Shown here piece after piece: positions 26,802 to 35,344 of a stretch of 64,000 bases of DNA. The translations under genes were made by a program, and so were the position numbers. Source of the stretch: Arthrobacter sp. V1I7 (GTDB taxonomy: Bacteria; Actinomycetota; Actinomycetes; Actinomycetales; Micrococcaceae). Location of the stretch: NCBI RefSeq assembly GCF_030817015.1, contig NZ_JAUSYS010000001.1, positions 3,472,001 to 3,536,000 of the forward strand, read 5' to 3'. The notes under the pieces are model-generated. The model searched no databases. It had not been told where the DNA came from and saw only the letters and a program-made list of their open reading frames with translations. Numbering within the stretch: position 1 is the stretch's first letter; every line of letters begins with the position of its first letter.

Positions 26802-28214
26802 TCAGTCGATGAGCACCGGGAGCTTGGCGCGATCCGATGCGTCAACACGAACCGCAACCTTGCCGGAACGGTGGTGAAGCCAGTTCGCCACCGCCAAAAG
26901 CGCCACGAGTGCGAAGGTGCTCAGCAGCTGGGGGCGCGAATCCTCGCCGATGAAGCCCACCGTGAAGATCGCCGCGAGGATGAGCAGGCCAAAGCCCGTG
27001 AGCCACGGGAACCCGGCCATCCGCAGGGGAAGCTCCGTTCCCTCACGGTCGGCGCGGAGGCGCAGCGCGAGCTGGGCGAGGAGCGCGGACGTCCACACCA
27101 GCAGGCAGGTCGAGCCGACGATGTTGAGCAGGACGGGAAGGACCTTCTCGGGGAAGGCCAACTCCAGCACCACCGTGACAATGCCGAAGGCAACGCTGGC
27201 GAGGACTGCGACCACCGGGACCCGGGCCTTGGACACGGAAGCGAGCAGGCGCGGTGCTTCACCGCGCTCGGCGAGGGAGTAGGCCATCCGGGAGGCGCCA
27301 TAGAGGTTGGCGTTGAGGGCGGAGAGCAGCGCTGCAACGGCCACCAGGGTGATGGCGGTGGCCGCGCCGGGCATGCCGGCGGCCTCCAACACCGCGGCGA
27401 ACGGGCTCTTCAGCCCCGCCGAACCCACGGGAACCACCGCAGCGATAACGAAGATCGCACCGATGTAGAAGACCAGGATGCGCCACAGCACCGTCCGGAC
27501 TGCTGTCCGCACACTGCGGGCCGGCTCCGCGGTCTCAGCTGCCGCCACGGACACGATCTCGGTGCCGCCGAACGCGAACGCCACCACGAACAGTGCCGTG
27601 GCGATCCCGGCGAAGCCGTCGGGCGCGAATCCGGCGCCGGTGAAGTTGGACAGGCCCGGCGACTGGACGCCCGGCAGCCAGCCGAAGAGCAGGGCAGCGC
27701 CCACAAGGAGGAACCCGACGATTGCTGCCACCTTGAGCAGGGCGAACCAGAACTCGAACTCGCCGAAGTTCTTCACACTGGTGAGGTTGACGGCGGTGAG
27801 CACCACGATGAACACGAAGGCCATCAGCCACACCGGCAGGGCCGGGAAGATGGTGGACAGCAGGCCTGCCGCACCGAGCGCTTCCGCGGCGATGACAACC
27901 ACGAGCTGCAGCCACCACAGCCAGCCCACGGTGGCACCGGCCACCGGCCCGTAGGCCTTGGCGGTATAGACGGAGAAGGCGCCGCTGTCCGGGTTGGCGG
28001 CGGCCATCTCACCGAGGGCCCACATCACCAGGATGATGAGCGTGCCGGCCACGAGGTAGGAGATAAGCACGGCCGGGCCGGCAGCCTGGATGCCGGCGCC
28101 GGAGCCGATGAACAGGCCCGCGCCGATGGCGCTTCCGAGCCCCATCATCGTGAGCTGGCGGGGTTTGAGTGCCGCGCCCAGTGCGCGGCCAGACGTCTTT
28201 GTCTGTTGTTCCAT
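26802..28214 (-). CDS. APC-family amino acid permease, likely for aromatic amino acids
   Basis: A 470-aa transporter with about twelve membrane helices. The start ATG 28214 has AGAGGA upstream and gives MEQQTKTSGRALGAALKPRQLTMMGLGSAIGAGLFIGSG, the unwound TM1 signature of the amino acid transporter family (AroP/GabP/ProY-type). FAFGGTEIVSVAAAET in TM6 is the second substrate-binding segment. The open frame extends upstream through the aminotransferase gene in a non-coding phase. The aromatic preference is inferred from the adjacent phenylalanine/aromatic aminotransferase on the same strand. Confidence 0.85.
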   Translation of the reverse strand: MEQQTKTSGRALGAALKPRQLTMMGLGSAIGAGLFIGSGAGIQAAGPAVLISYLVAGTLIILVMWALGEMAAANPDSGAFSVYTAKAYGPVAGATVGWLWWLQLVVVIAAEALGAAGLLSTIFPALPVWLMAFVFIVVLTAVNLTSVKNFGEFEFWFALLKVAAIVGFLLVGAALLFGWLPGVQSPGLSNFTGAGFAPDGFAGIATALFVVAFAFGGTEIVSVAAAETAEPARSVRTAVRTVLWRILVFYIGAIFVIAAVVPVGSAGLKSPFAAVLEAAGMPGAATAITLVAVAALLSALNANLYGASRMAYSLAERGEAPRLLASVSKARVPVVAVLASVAFGIVTVVLELAFPEKVLPVLLNIVGSTCLLVWTSALLAQLALRLRADREGTELPLRMAGFPWLTGFGLLILAAIFTVGFIGEDSRPQLLSTFALVALLAVANWLHHRSGKVAVRVDASDRAKLPVLID

Positions 28215-28257
28215 GGGGAGTCCTCTGGTTGTTGGTGGAACGGATGGGGGTTTCAGG

Positions 28258-29368
28258 TCAGTCGATTGTCGAGGCCGCGTGGGCTTCCAAAATCCGGAGC
28301 ACGCGATCGTTGGAGGCAGGGGCAGCAACGGTGATCCGCACTCCGTCCCCCTGGTACGCCCGGACCAGGATGCCTGCACGGTCAAACGCGTCCACCAGCC
28401 TCGCCTGGAGGCTGTCATCCGCACGGATCCACAGGAAATTGCCCTGGCTCGGCTGCAGTTTCCAGCCCTGGGCTTCCAGCTGCGCATCCATCCGAGCGCC
28501 CTCCTGTTTGACGGCGGCCACCCGCGCTTCCATCTCCTCCCCGGCGTCCAGCGACGCGATGGCCGCCGTTCTGGGCCAGCGCGCTCACGGAGAAGGGAAG
28601 GGCGGTCCGGCGCAGTCCCTCAGCGATGGCCGGCGCCGCCACGGCGTAGCCCACGCGCAGGCCGGCGAGTCCGTAGGCCTTCGAGAAGGTGCGCAGGATG
28701 CAGACATTCGGGTATTGGCGGTAGAGCGCCAGGGAATCGGGGCCGTTGCCCGCTTCGGCGTATTCCACGTAGGCCTCGTCGATCACCACCAGGATGTCGG
28801 AGCGGACGGACTGCAGGAAGGCCTCGATCCGTTCGTGGCTGATCGGCACGCCGGTGGGATTGTTGGGGGTGCAGAGCAGGATGACCTTCGTGCGGTCAGT
28901 GACGGCCGCGGCCATGGCATCGAGGTCGTGGCCCTCAGCGGCATCCAGCGGAATGCGGACCGGCCGGGCGCCTGCCAACTCAACCAGGATGGGGTAGGCC
29001 TCGAAGGATCGCCACGCGAAGATCACGTCATCCCCGGCGTTGCACAGGCCGGTGATGATCTGCTGGAGGACGCCGACGCTGCCGGGTCCCACCGCGACCT
29101 CTCCGGCCGTGACGCCGAGGTGGCGGGCAAGCCGTTCGCGGAGTTCGACGGCGGCACTGTCCGGGTAGCGGTTCATCGTACCGGCCGCCGCGGCCACAGC
29201 GGCGGCGGCAGCGGGCAGTGGCTCGTAGTGGCTTTCGTTGCTGGCGAGGGCCGCGATGTTCAGGCCGGCGCTGCGCCGGCCCGGGACGTAGGGCGGAAGT
29301 CCGGCCACCGCGCTACGAAGGGTGGGAAGCGCGGTGTCCGGTGCGGTCAGGATCTGATCACTGGTCAT
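28258..29368 (-). pseudogene. pat: Aromatic (HisC-like) aminotransferase, frameshifted
   Basis: A PLP-dependent class II aminotransferase, about 370 residues if continuous. The N-terminal frame from ATG 29368 contains VPGRRSAGLNIAALASNESHYEPLP, CTPNNPTG, VVIDEAYVEYA and RTFSKAYGLAGLRVGYA with the PLP lysine. After SVSALAQ the frame breaks near 28566; the remaining MEARVAAVKQEGARMDAQL and GNFLWI continue one base out of phase to 28258. Removing one G from GGCGGCC would restore NAAIASLDAGEEMEARV. All active-site residues up to the break are present, so an assembly error is possible. Converts aromatic or histidinol-phosphate substrates. Confidence 0.8.
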
Positions 29369-29461
29369 GAGGAACGATCATGATTGTGACCCGGCCCACA
29401 ATGCAAGATACCCTCAACCCACTGGGACTTCTGCTCAACTTCTACTGTCTGTGGTGAAAAT

Positions 29462-29580
29462 ATGACCATCCCGAACCCCCGCACCCTCGATTCGCTCGAC
29501 GGCAGGATCATCCTTGCCCTCGACAAGGATCCCGAAGCCAGCGCCCTGGCACTCTCGCGCACGCTCGGCGTCGCGCGGGC
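29462..29580 (+). pseudogene. 5' fragment of an Lrp/AsnC-family regulator
   Basis: ATG 29462 opens MTIPNPRTLDSLDGRIILALDKD and continues PEASALALSRTLGVAR, the first helices of an AsnC/Lrp helix-turn-helix. After about 39 codons the sequence switches into another gene, so the recognition helix and effector domain are lost. Divergent from the aminotransferase gene, the usual place for its regulator. Confidence 0.75.
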
Positions 29581-30528
29581 GAGGGGTACCTTGGCGTCGC
29601 CGGCGGCTTCGGCACGGACACCGCGGCCGGGCTCATGGGTGAGGCCGATGTGGTCCTCGTGGCCGGGGCCAGCCTGAGCCCCTTCACCATGCGGTTCGGG
29701 CACCTGCTCGGCCCGGACAGCACCGTCATCCAGATCGATGCCGCCCTGCAGCCAACGCACCCCCGGGTGGATACGTTCCTCAGCGCGGACGTGAAGTCTG
29801 CTGCGGGACAGATCCTCCGGATGCTGGATGGCGGAACTTCAGGGGAAGCCTGGCGCGCGGAAGCCCGCAAACGCCTGGCCGAAGGGCCCGCCCACCACGC
29901 AGGCTCCGTGGAGACCCCGGACGGCCGGCTGGACCCGCGCTCCCTTGCCACGGCACTGGATGCCATGCTGCCGGAGCGCCGCACGGTGGTCCAGGACGGA
30001 GGGCACTTCATGGGCTGGGCACCGATGTATTGGCGCATCCCGCGGCCCCAGGACCTGGTCATGGTGGGGACCGCGTACCAAACCATCGGGCTCGGCCTTG
30101 CCAGCGCCGTCGGGGCAGCCCGCGCAGTGGAGGACAGCCGCACCCTGGTGCTGGCCTCCGGGGACGGCGGCTTCCTGATGGGCCTGTCCGACCTCGAATC
30201 GCTCATCGCTGCGGCGAGCAGCGCCGTCGTCGTCATCTACAACGACGCCGCCTACGGAGCCGAAATCCATCAGTACGGTTCCCGGGGACTGACCGAAAAG
30301 CCGATGTTGATCCCCGAGGTGGACTTCAGCGGCGTCGCCCGGGCGCTCGGTGCCGAATCTGCGATTATCCGCTCGCTGGCGGACCTTGACGCGCTCACGG
30401 ACTGGATCGACGCCGGCGCCAACGGAACCTTCGTGGCCGACTGCCGGATCACGTCGAGCGTCCGGGCCCCGTGGATGAGCGAGTGGATGCAGGCCTCGCA
30501 GGCCGCGAAGGCGGCGGTGGCAGGCTAA
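29576..30528 (+). pseudogene. 3' part of an acetolactate-synthase-like ThDP enzyme
   Basis: The frame EGYLGVAGGFGTDTAAGLMGEADVVLVAGASL enters from the Lrp fragment and runs to TAA at 30528. It corresponds to the middle and C-terminal domains of thiamine-diphosphate enzymes: LGPDSTVIQIDAAL, and the cofactor motif GDGGFLMGLSDLE ending in YNDAAYGAE. The N-terminal domain with the catalytic Glu is absent. From ATG 29635 a 297-aa product could be made, but it would lack half the active site. A deletion that fused the Lrp gene to this gene explains the junction. Confidence 0.8.
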
Positions 30529-30618
30529 TTACTCCGCCGGCGCGTTCGATCTGATCCTGCATCGCTGCGCCGATCGAATTTAAGCTGTCCGGCTTCTTCA
30601 TCGTCGCTCCGGACGTGG

Positions 30619-30653
30619 GGAAGCCCCGGCATGTTCATCATGCCGGGGCTTCC
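30619..30653. terminator. Perfect 15-bp hairpin between convergent genes
   Basis: GGAAGCCCCGGCATG / CATGCCGGGGCTTCC with loop TTCAT, between the ThDP-enzyme fragment (plus) and the phosphoesterase gene (minus). It fits a bidirectional terminator although T runs are short. Confidence 0.8.
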
Positions 30654-30697
30654 ATACCGCTTCCTGCCGGAACTACACGTGGGCCGTGATCCTATTG

Positions 30698-32518
30698 CTA
30701 TCCGGCGACCTGGAAGGTCAGGGTCTGCGTGAAGGGGCGGCCGTAAACATCGGTGGAGGTGACCGTGGCGGTGTGCTCGCCGGCGGCCAGGTCGGCGGGC
30801 AGCTGCAGCCGCCACAGGTGCATCATGCGGTCGGCCAGGCTTCCGCCGTTGACCAACTGCTCCTGAACCGCCACCGGATCGGAGTATTCGGCGCCGACCA
30901 ACTGGCCTTCGCCCTGCATCTGCTGGGTGCGGACAGCCTCAACTGCCTGGCCGCCGTCGATCTGCACCTTCACCGTGGACCCGGTGCTGCCCATCCAGAA
31001 GTTGGTGGTCAGCCAGGTGGTGTTGGCCAGGTCATCCCGGGAGACTGTCAGCGGGTCGGCAAATTCGGGGGCGCTGCCCTTGGTACCGAGGTTCTGGGCG
31101 TACCACTCGCGGTAGCGCGGCGTGTTCACTCCCAGGGACATCTGCAGTGAGTCTTCTTCGCCGCGGACGGTGAATCGCTCCTGGAACTCCGTGTTCTTGA
31201 TGTCCAGGGTCAGCACGCCCGGCAGGCCGCCGTCGCGCTGGTAAGCGAGCGGGTAGCCTTCGGAGGTCTGGCGTCCGGAGTACCAGTCGCCGGAGATCGC
31301 GCCGGCGGTGATGTGGGTGAAGGGGAGGGCATCGATACCGAACAGCTCGGACCAGCCCTCCAGGGAGTCGCCTTCGCGGAGGTTCTCGATGCTGTGGGTG
31401 TGTCCGCCCAGAGCGACGACCTCGCGGCCTTCAAGGATCTTGTAGATCTCCTTGACCTGCTCCACCTGGTGCTTGCTGCTGCCTTGGTCGGCGTAGTCGA
31501 GCAGCGGGATGTGTGCTGCCAGGACGATCAGCTGGTTCTTCGGGACCTGGGCGATGTCATTGCGCAGCCATTCGAGCTGCTGCTCGTCCAGCGAACCGGT
31601 GTAGTCGCCCTTGGCGGCCGGAAGCTTGGTGGGGAATTCCACGGTGTTCAGGGCTACGACGTGCGCCTTGCCGGCATCGTAGGAGTAGTACTCCGGGCCA
31701 AGGTTGGCCTTGAAAGTGTCGAATGTGTGCTCGCTGCTGGTTGCATCGAAGTCAAGGTCGTGGTTGCCGGGGAGGAAGCGGGCCGGGCCGTTCAGCATGC
31801 CAGCCAGTTCCCGGGTCTGCGGGTACAGCGAGAGGTCATCTCCGACGACATCGCCGATGAACAAGGCGCCGCAGCCTGCATAATCCGTGCGTGCGGCCAA
31901 GTCAGCGAAGGCGCCGGTGCGGGCGTATTCCACTTCATCCTGGTCGTACGTCTGGACGTCTCCGCCGATAACGCAGTGCTGTTCAGGCGACTCGGTCAGG
32001 CTGCTCTTGGCCAGCGGGAAGTTCACCTGATCCGGCAGTGCGCCGGTCGGGTCGATGCCTCCGAACTTCAGTTCCGGGGAACCCTGGGGCAGGTGGTGGT
32101 AGAAGAACTGGGCCACGTTGTCCTCGTCCACCGGGACCTGGTAGCCGCGGGGCTGGGTCACGGACACGGTCATGTTGTCGAACGCCGGCAGCTCGTAGCG
32201 GCCCTGGCCGTCAGTCTTCGTAACGTCACGCCCGTTGGATACGGCCACCCCGGCCAGACCGCGCTCGTTTCCGTCCTGCACGGAGTCCTGGTCCTCGTCC
32301 ACAAAGGCGATTCCGTCGATCAGCTGCTGGTCTTCGTCAGGTCCTTCGATCACGTTAACGCTTCCGCGGTAGGCCGAGGCAGCCCAGTCTGTGGACTCGG
32401 CGGCGTTGCCGGCAGAAGGGTTCAGAAGGGACGCGGCGGCAATGACGGCCAGGGTGCTGGCTGTCAAGGTCAAAGGCCGGGCGGGGTACAACTTGGACGG
32501 TTTGGCAATCAGATACAC
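30698..32518 (-). CDS. Secreted calcineurin-like metallophosphoesterase
   Basis: A 606-aa exported phosphoesterase starting at GTG 32518 with CGGAGGATC upstream. Residues 1-40 form a signal peptide (LTLTASTLAVIAAASLLNPSAGNAA). A beta-sandwich N-domain follows, with DEDQDSVQDGNERGLAGVAV (SdrD B-like/calcium-rich), then the catalytic domain with GDVQTYD, FIGDVVGDD, PGNHDLDFD, LAAHIPLLDY and ALGGHTHSIEN, the complete set of metal ligands of the calcineurin fold. The C-domain ends with a beta-rich module, TLTFQVAG. Domain order matches metallophosphatases with N- and C-terminal beta domains. Probable substrate is a phosphomono- or diester outside the cell; phosphate scavenging is inferred. Confidence 0.9.
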   Translation of the reverse strand: MYLIAKPSKLYPARPLTLTASTLAVIAAASLLNPSAGNAAESTDWAASAYRGSVNVIEGPDEDQQLIDGIAFVDEDQDSVQDGNERGLAGVAVSNGRDVTKTDGQGRYELPAFDNMTVSVTQPRGYQVPVDEDNVAQFFYHHLPQGSPELKFGGIDPTGALPDQVNFPLAKSSLTESPEQHCVIGGDVQTYDQDEVEYARTGAFADLAARTDYAGCGALFIGDVVGDDLSLYPQTRELAGMLNGPARFLPGNHDLDFDATSSEHTFDTFKANLGPEYYSYDAGKAHVVALNTVEFPTKLPAAKGDYTGSLDEQQLEWLRNDIAQVPKNQLIVLAAHIPLLDYADQGSSKHQVEQVKEIYKILEGREVVALGGHTHSIENLREGDSLEGWSELFGIDALPFTHITAGAISGDWYSGRQTSEGYPLAYQRDGGLPGVLTLDIKNTEFQERFTVRGEEDSLQMSLGVNTPRYREWYAQNLGTKGSAPEFADPLTVSRDDLANTTWLTTNFWMGSTGSTVKVQIDGGQAVEAVRTQQMQGEGQLVGAEYSDPVAVQEQLVNGGSLADRMMHLWRLQLPADLAAGEHTATVTSTDVYGRPFTQTLTFQVAG

Positions 32519-32641
32519 GAAGATCCTCCGGTCGAGTGAATGCTGCCGGCCATTTCAGCCGGTGCGTCCACCCTCACAGGAGCGGGTGAACGGTTACCCA
32601 CGGGTAAACCACGGGAAGTGGACGTGCACGTAACCACTCGT

Positions 32642-32794
32642 CGGCACCCTGGCCGGCTCCTCCTGGGTCCTCGCGCTGCTGCCGGCCGAACTGCTGATGG
32701 AGCACCGGTTTGTCCTCGAGGAAGAAGCCGCTCTCGCGCGGCTGTTTCCGCAGGCCTGCCCGGACTACGCGGAACTGCACCGCGGCCTAGAGGA
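32642..32794 (+). pseudogene. Fragment resembling an isoprenylcysteine carboxyl methyltransferase-type protein
   Basis: A short open stretch reading LLPAELLMEHRFVLEEEAAL then ARLFPQACPDYAELHRGLE, which recalls the C-terminal EExxL...F...Y segment of ICMT-like membrane methyltransferases. There is no start and no upstream domain. Weak family call, but it clearly looks like coding sequence welded in front of the lipid-kinase gene. Confidence 0.35.
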
Positions 32795-32824
32795 ATTCAC
32801 AGGTCCACCACCTAACATGTCCAC

Positions 32825-33781
32825 ATGAAGGCTGCCCGGGACGCCCGCTCTGCCGCCGTTGTGATCAACGCCGGATCACGCCGAGGGGCGGCACACGAAC
32901 TTGCGGTTGACACGATGCAAAAGGCAGGCGTGCCGATCTCCGCCGTGCACCACGTGCTGTCGGGGGCAGACCTGGCCGCATCGCTTGACCGAGTGGTTGC
33001 GGACGGGCACGACCTGGTGGTTGTCGGCGGCGGTGACGGGACAGTGACCTACGCCGCCGGCCGGATTGCCGGCACCCACGTTATGCTCGGCGTTCTTCCA
33101 CTGGGCACCGCCAACGACTTCGCCCGCACCCTGGAGATACCGAATAATCTTGCCGAGGCGTGTGCCACCGTCGCGGAAGGGAAGGTGGTGGACATCGACC
33201 TCGGCAGGGCCAACGGTCAGCCGTTCCTCAACGTCGCGTCCCTGGGCCTGTCAGTGGCTGTTACCGAAGCTCTCAACCCCCGCCTGAAGCGGCTTCTCGG
33301 GCCGCTGGCATACGGCATTGCCACCCTGCGCGCTTACGCCGGGCACAAGGCGTTCGGGGCCCGGCTCGAGTTCCCCGAGGGGGACCACGAGCCGATGGAG
33401 TTCGACAACCTGCTTCAGGTGGCCGTCGGCAATGGCCGGCATTACGGCGGCGGCAACACGGTCTCCCCGACCGCAGGGATCGACGATCACACTCTCGACA
33501 TCTACGCCATCCTGGCGGGGCCGCTCCGGGAGCACGTGAGTATCGCCCGGCTGCTCAAGGACGGAAGCTTCATCGAACACGACCGGGTGTACCACCTAAC
33601 CAGCCGACGCGTCCGGCTGGTCACCGATCACCCGCTGCCGGTGAACCTCGACGGCGAGATCGCGACCACCACGCCGGCCGACTTCACCGTCCAGCGCAAC
33701 GCCGTCCATGTCGTAGTACCTCAGAGCAGCAACAGCGCATTGTTCGACGGACCGGGCGCCGCGAACTGGCCGCCGTCGTAA
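32825..33781 (+). CDS. Diacylglycerol kinase-like lipid kinase, copy 2
   Basis: A 318-aa close paralogue of the gene at 18967-19929, collinear throughout with only scattered substitutions: VVVGGGDGTVTYAAG, GTANDFARTLEIPNN and GNGRHYGGGNTVSPTAG are all kept, so it should be active. About 30 bases upstream of the start are also shared (ACAGGTCC...CACCTAACATG), showing that the duplication included the translation start region. ATG 32825 is the only workable start, because the ATG eight bases upstream runs into TGA. Differences cluster at residues such as SGADLAASLDRVVADG, compatible with older divergence or relaxed selection. Confidence 0.88.
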   Translation: MKAARDARSAAVVINAGSRRGAAHELAVDTMQKAGVPISAVHHVLSGADLAASLDRVVADGHDLVVVGGGDGTVTYAAGRIAGTHVMLGVLPLGTANDFARTLEIPNNLAEACATVAEGKVVDIDLGRANGQPFLNVASLGLSVAVTEALNPRLKRLLGPLAYGIATLRAYAGHKAFGARLEFPEGDHEPMEFDNLLQVAVGNGRHYGGGNTVSPTAGIDDHTLDIYAILAGPLREHVSIARLLKDGSFIEHDRVYHLTSRRVRLVTDHPLPVNLDGEIATTTPADFTVQRNAVHVVVPQSSNSALFDGPGAANWPPS

Positions 33782-33809
33782 TTCCCGACGGCGGAAGCTT
33801 GTGTCTATT

Positions 33810-34237
33810 GGGGAACAAGCCGCCACAGGGACGTGACCTCGGCCGCGCGCGCCTCGAACAAAGGATCGTCGCGGTCCGATGCCTTCGGATGCGTTGGCTT
33901 GGTGTCGAGCCGTTCCATCACCTTCAGCCCAGCCGCCTTGATGGCGGTCAGCAGATCCTCACGCGACCGCAGGCCAAGGTGCTCGGCCAGGTCGGAGAGG
34001 ACAAGCCAGCCCTCACCGCCCGGCTCCAGATGGTCGGAGAGTTCGTTCAGGAAGCGGAACAGCATCCTGCTCCCGGGGTCGTAGACCGCGCTGTCCAGGG
34101 TGGAATGCGGCGTGGCCGGAATCCAGGGCGGGTTGCACACGACGAGCGGTGCCCGTCCGGGCGGGAACATGTCGGTCAGGACGGCCTCAGCACGGTCCTG
34201 GACACCGAGGTTCCGGAAATTCTCACCGGCGCAGGCG
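33810..34237 (-). pseudogene. 428-bp copy of the 3' end of the methyltransferase gene at 39476
   Basis: These 428 bases align base for base with 39484-39911; by eye I find only two differences (V to M and G to D codons in the encoded tail). The encoded piece begins at NLGVQDRAEAVLTDMFPPG, keeps the NPPW methyltransferase motif and ends SLWRLVPQ, but lacks the S-adenosylmethionine-binding GTGTG loop. An ATG 34170 could start a 121-aa peptide. The near identity implies a very recent duplication; the right end is joined to an SNF2-helicase fragment. Confidence 0.9.
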
Positions 34238-34383
34238 GCTTGCCCGTCAACGCCATCACAGACACGCTGAAGCGCAGCGGGACGGATCTTGCGGCCCTCA
34301 CTTCAGCGTCCGACGTCGTGGTTGTCTGCTACACGCTCGTCCGGCTCGACTCCGATGCCTACGCCGCCCGACCACCAGCGGCA
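34228..34383 (+). pseudogene. SNF2-family helicase fragment, piece B
   Basis: Reads GLPVNAITDTLKRSGTDLAAL then SDVVVVCYTLVRLDSDAYAA, matching the region after motif Ia of SNF2/DEAD-like helicases (ADVVVTTYTLFRLD-type). Its first 34 bases are repeated at 41023-41056, where the preceding part of the same protein is preserved. No ATPase motif survives. Confidence 0.65.
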
Positions 34384-34513
34384 TTTGCAGTGCGAACGGC
34401 AGAAGGTTCCGGGACCCGGGAGGACATGGACAAAAACCGCTTGGTGCCCTCGCAGTATCAGCACGCACCTTCGGGTCGTTCTGAATGTCCTTAGCTTGGG
34501 CGCCCAGTCAGCC

Positions 34514-35293
34514 CTACAGCCGGCGCTGCCGGAACATCGGGAACGCCTCCCGCACCCGAGCCACCGTCTCGAGTGAGACATCCACCGACCGCACGCCGGG
34601 TTCAAGACCAAGATCAGCTTCAATGACCCCCATGGGATCTACCAGGATGCTGCGGCCCACCGAGACCGGCGGCGCCTGGCACACCCCTGCTACATACACG
34701 CTGTTCTCGATGGCGCGCGCCGTATTGAGCGCCAGCCACTGCTCGGTCTTGTGGGTGCCCGGCACCCACGACGAGCAGACCAGCAGGACCTGTGCGCCGG
34801 CGTCGGCCAGTTGCCTGGCCAGCTCCGGGAACCGCAGGTCGTAGCAGGTCATCAGGCCGAAGCGCGCTCCCCCGGACTCGAACATCACCGGGCTGGTGGA
34901 CGGACCCGGTTTGATGAACGTCGATTCCCCGAAGCCCTGGGCGTCGAAGAGGTGGATCTTCCGGTAGAAGGCCAGCCGGTTTCCGTCTGGCCCGAAAGCC
35001 ACCAGGGTGTTGTAGGCCTTCCCCGGTTCCTCCGAGGTTTCCACTACGCCCGCCACCAGCGCGATTCGGTGGCGGCGGGCGGTGCGGGCGAGTTCCCGGC
35101 AGATGGGACCGTCCAGCGGCTCGGCCACCTCGGGGAACGAGGCGTCCACGGTCTTTTTCTCGTAGGTGGCGTATTCCGGGAAGGCGACCAGTGTGGCGCC
35201 GTCGAGCGCGGCCTCGGCGGCGAACCGGTCGATTGCGGCAAGGTTGGCCTGGATGTCGGTGCCTGACTCCAGCTGCCCGAGCGCTATCCTCAC
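34514..35293 (-). CDS. Carbon-nitrogen hydrolase (nitrilase superfamily), first of two
   Basis: A 259-aa amidase of the nitrilase superfamily starting at GTG 35293 behind AAGGAAGGAAC. The catalytic triad is visible: Glu in LVAFPEYATYE, Lys in FYRKIHLFDAQGFGES and Cys in LMTCYDLRFPELAR. The last pattern, with an R after CYD-LRFPEL, is typical of omega-amidase/Nit2-like and other amidases rather than true nitrilases. It is followed upstream by an APC permease and another family member, so the cluster probably imports and deamidates an amino acid amide or related compound. Confidence 0.9.
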   Translation of the reverse strand: MRIALGQLESGTDIQANLAAIDRFAAEAALDGATLVAFPEYATYEKKTVDASFPEVAEPLDGPICRELARTARRHRIALVAGVVETSEEPGKAYNTLVAFGPDGNRLAFYRKIHLFDAQGFGESTFIKPGPSTSPVMFESGGARFGLMTCYDLRFPELARQLADAGAQVLLVCSSWVPGTHKTEQWLALNTARAIENSVYVAGVCQAPPVSVGRSILVDPMGVIEADLGLEPGVRSVDVSLETVARVREAFPMFRQRRL

Positions 35294-35344
35294 GGTTGTT
35301 CCTTCCTTGGGTCAGGCGGCGGTCCGGGTCAGGCGGCGTCCGGG

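Noticed and set aside
26790..28334. A 514-codon plus-strand open frame opposite the amino acid permease
   Set aside because: His/Arg/Gly-rich without motifs; antisense shadow.
33805..34170. A 121-codon frame as a functional small methyltransferase
   Set aside because: It is a near-identical copy of only the C-terminal third of the gene at 39476 and lacks the SAM-binding loop.
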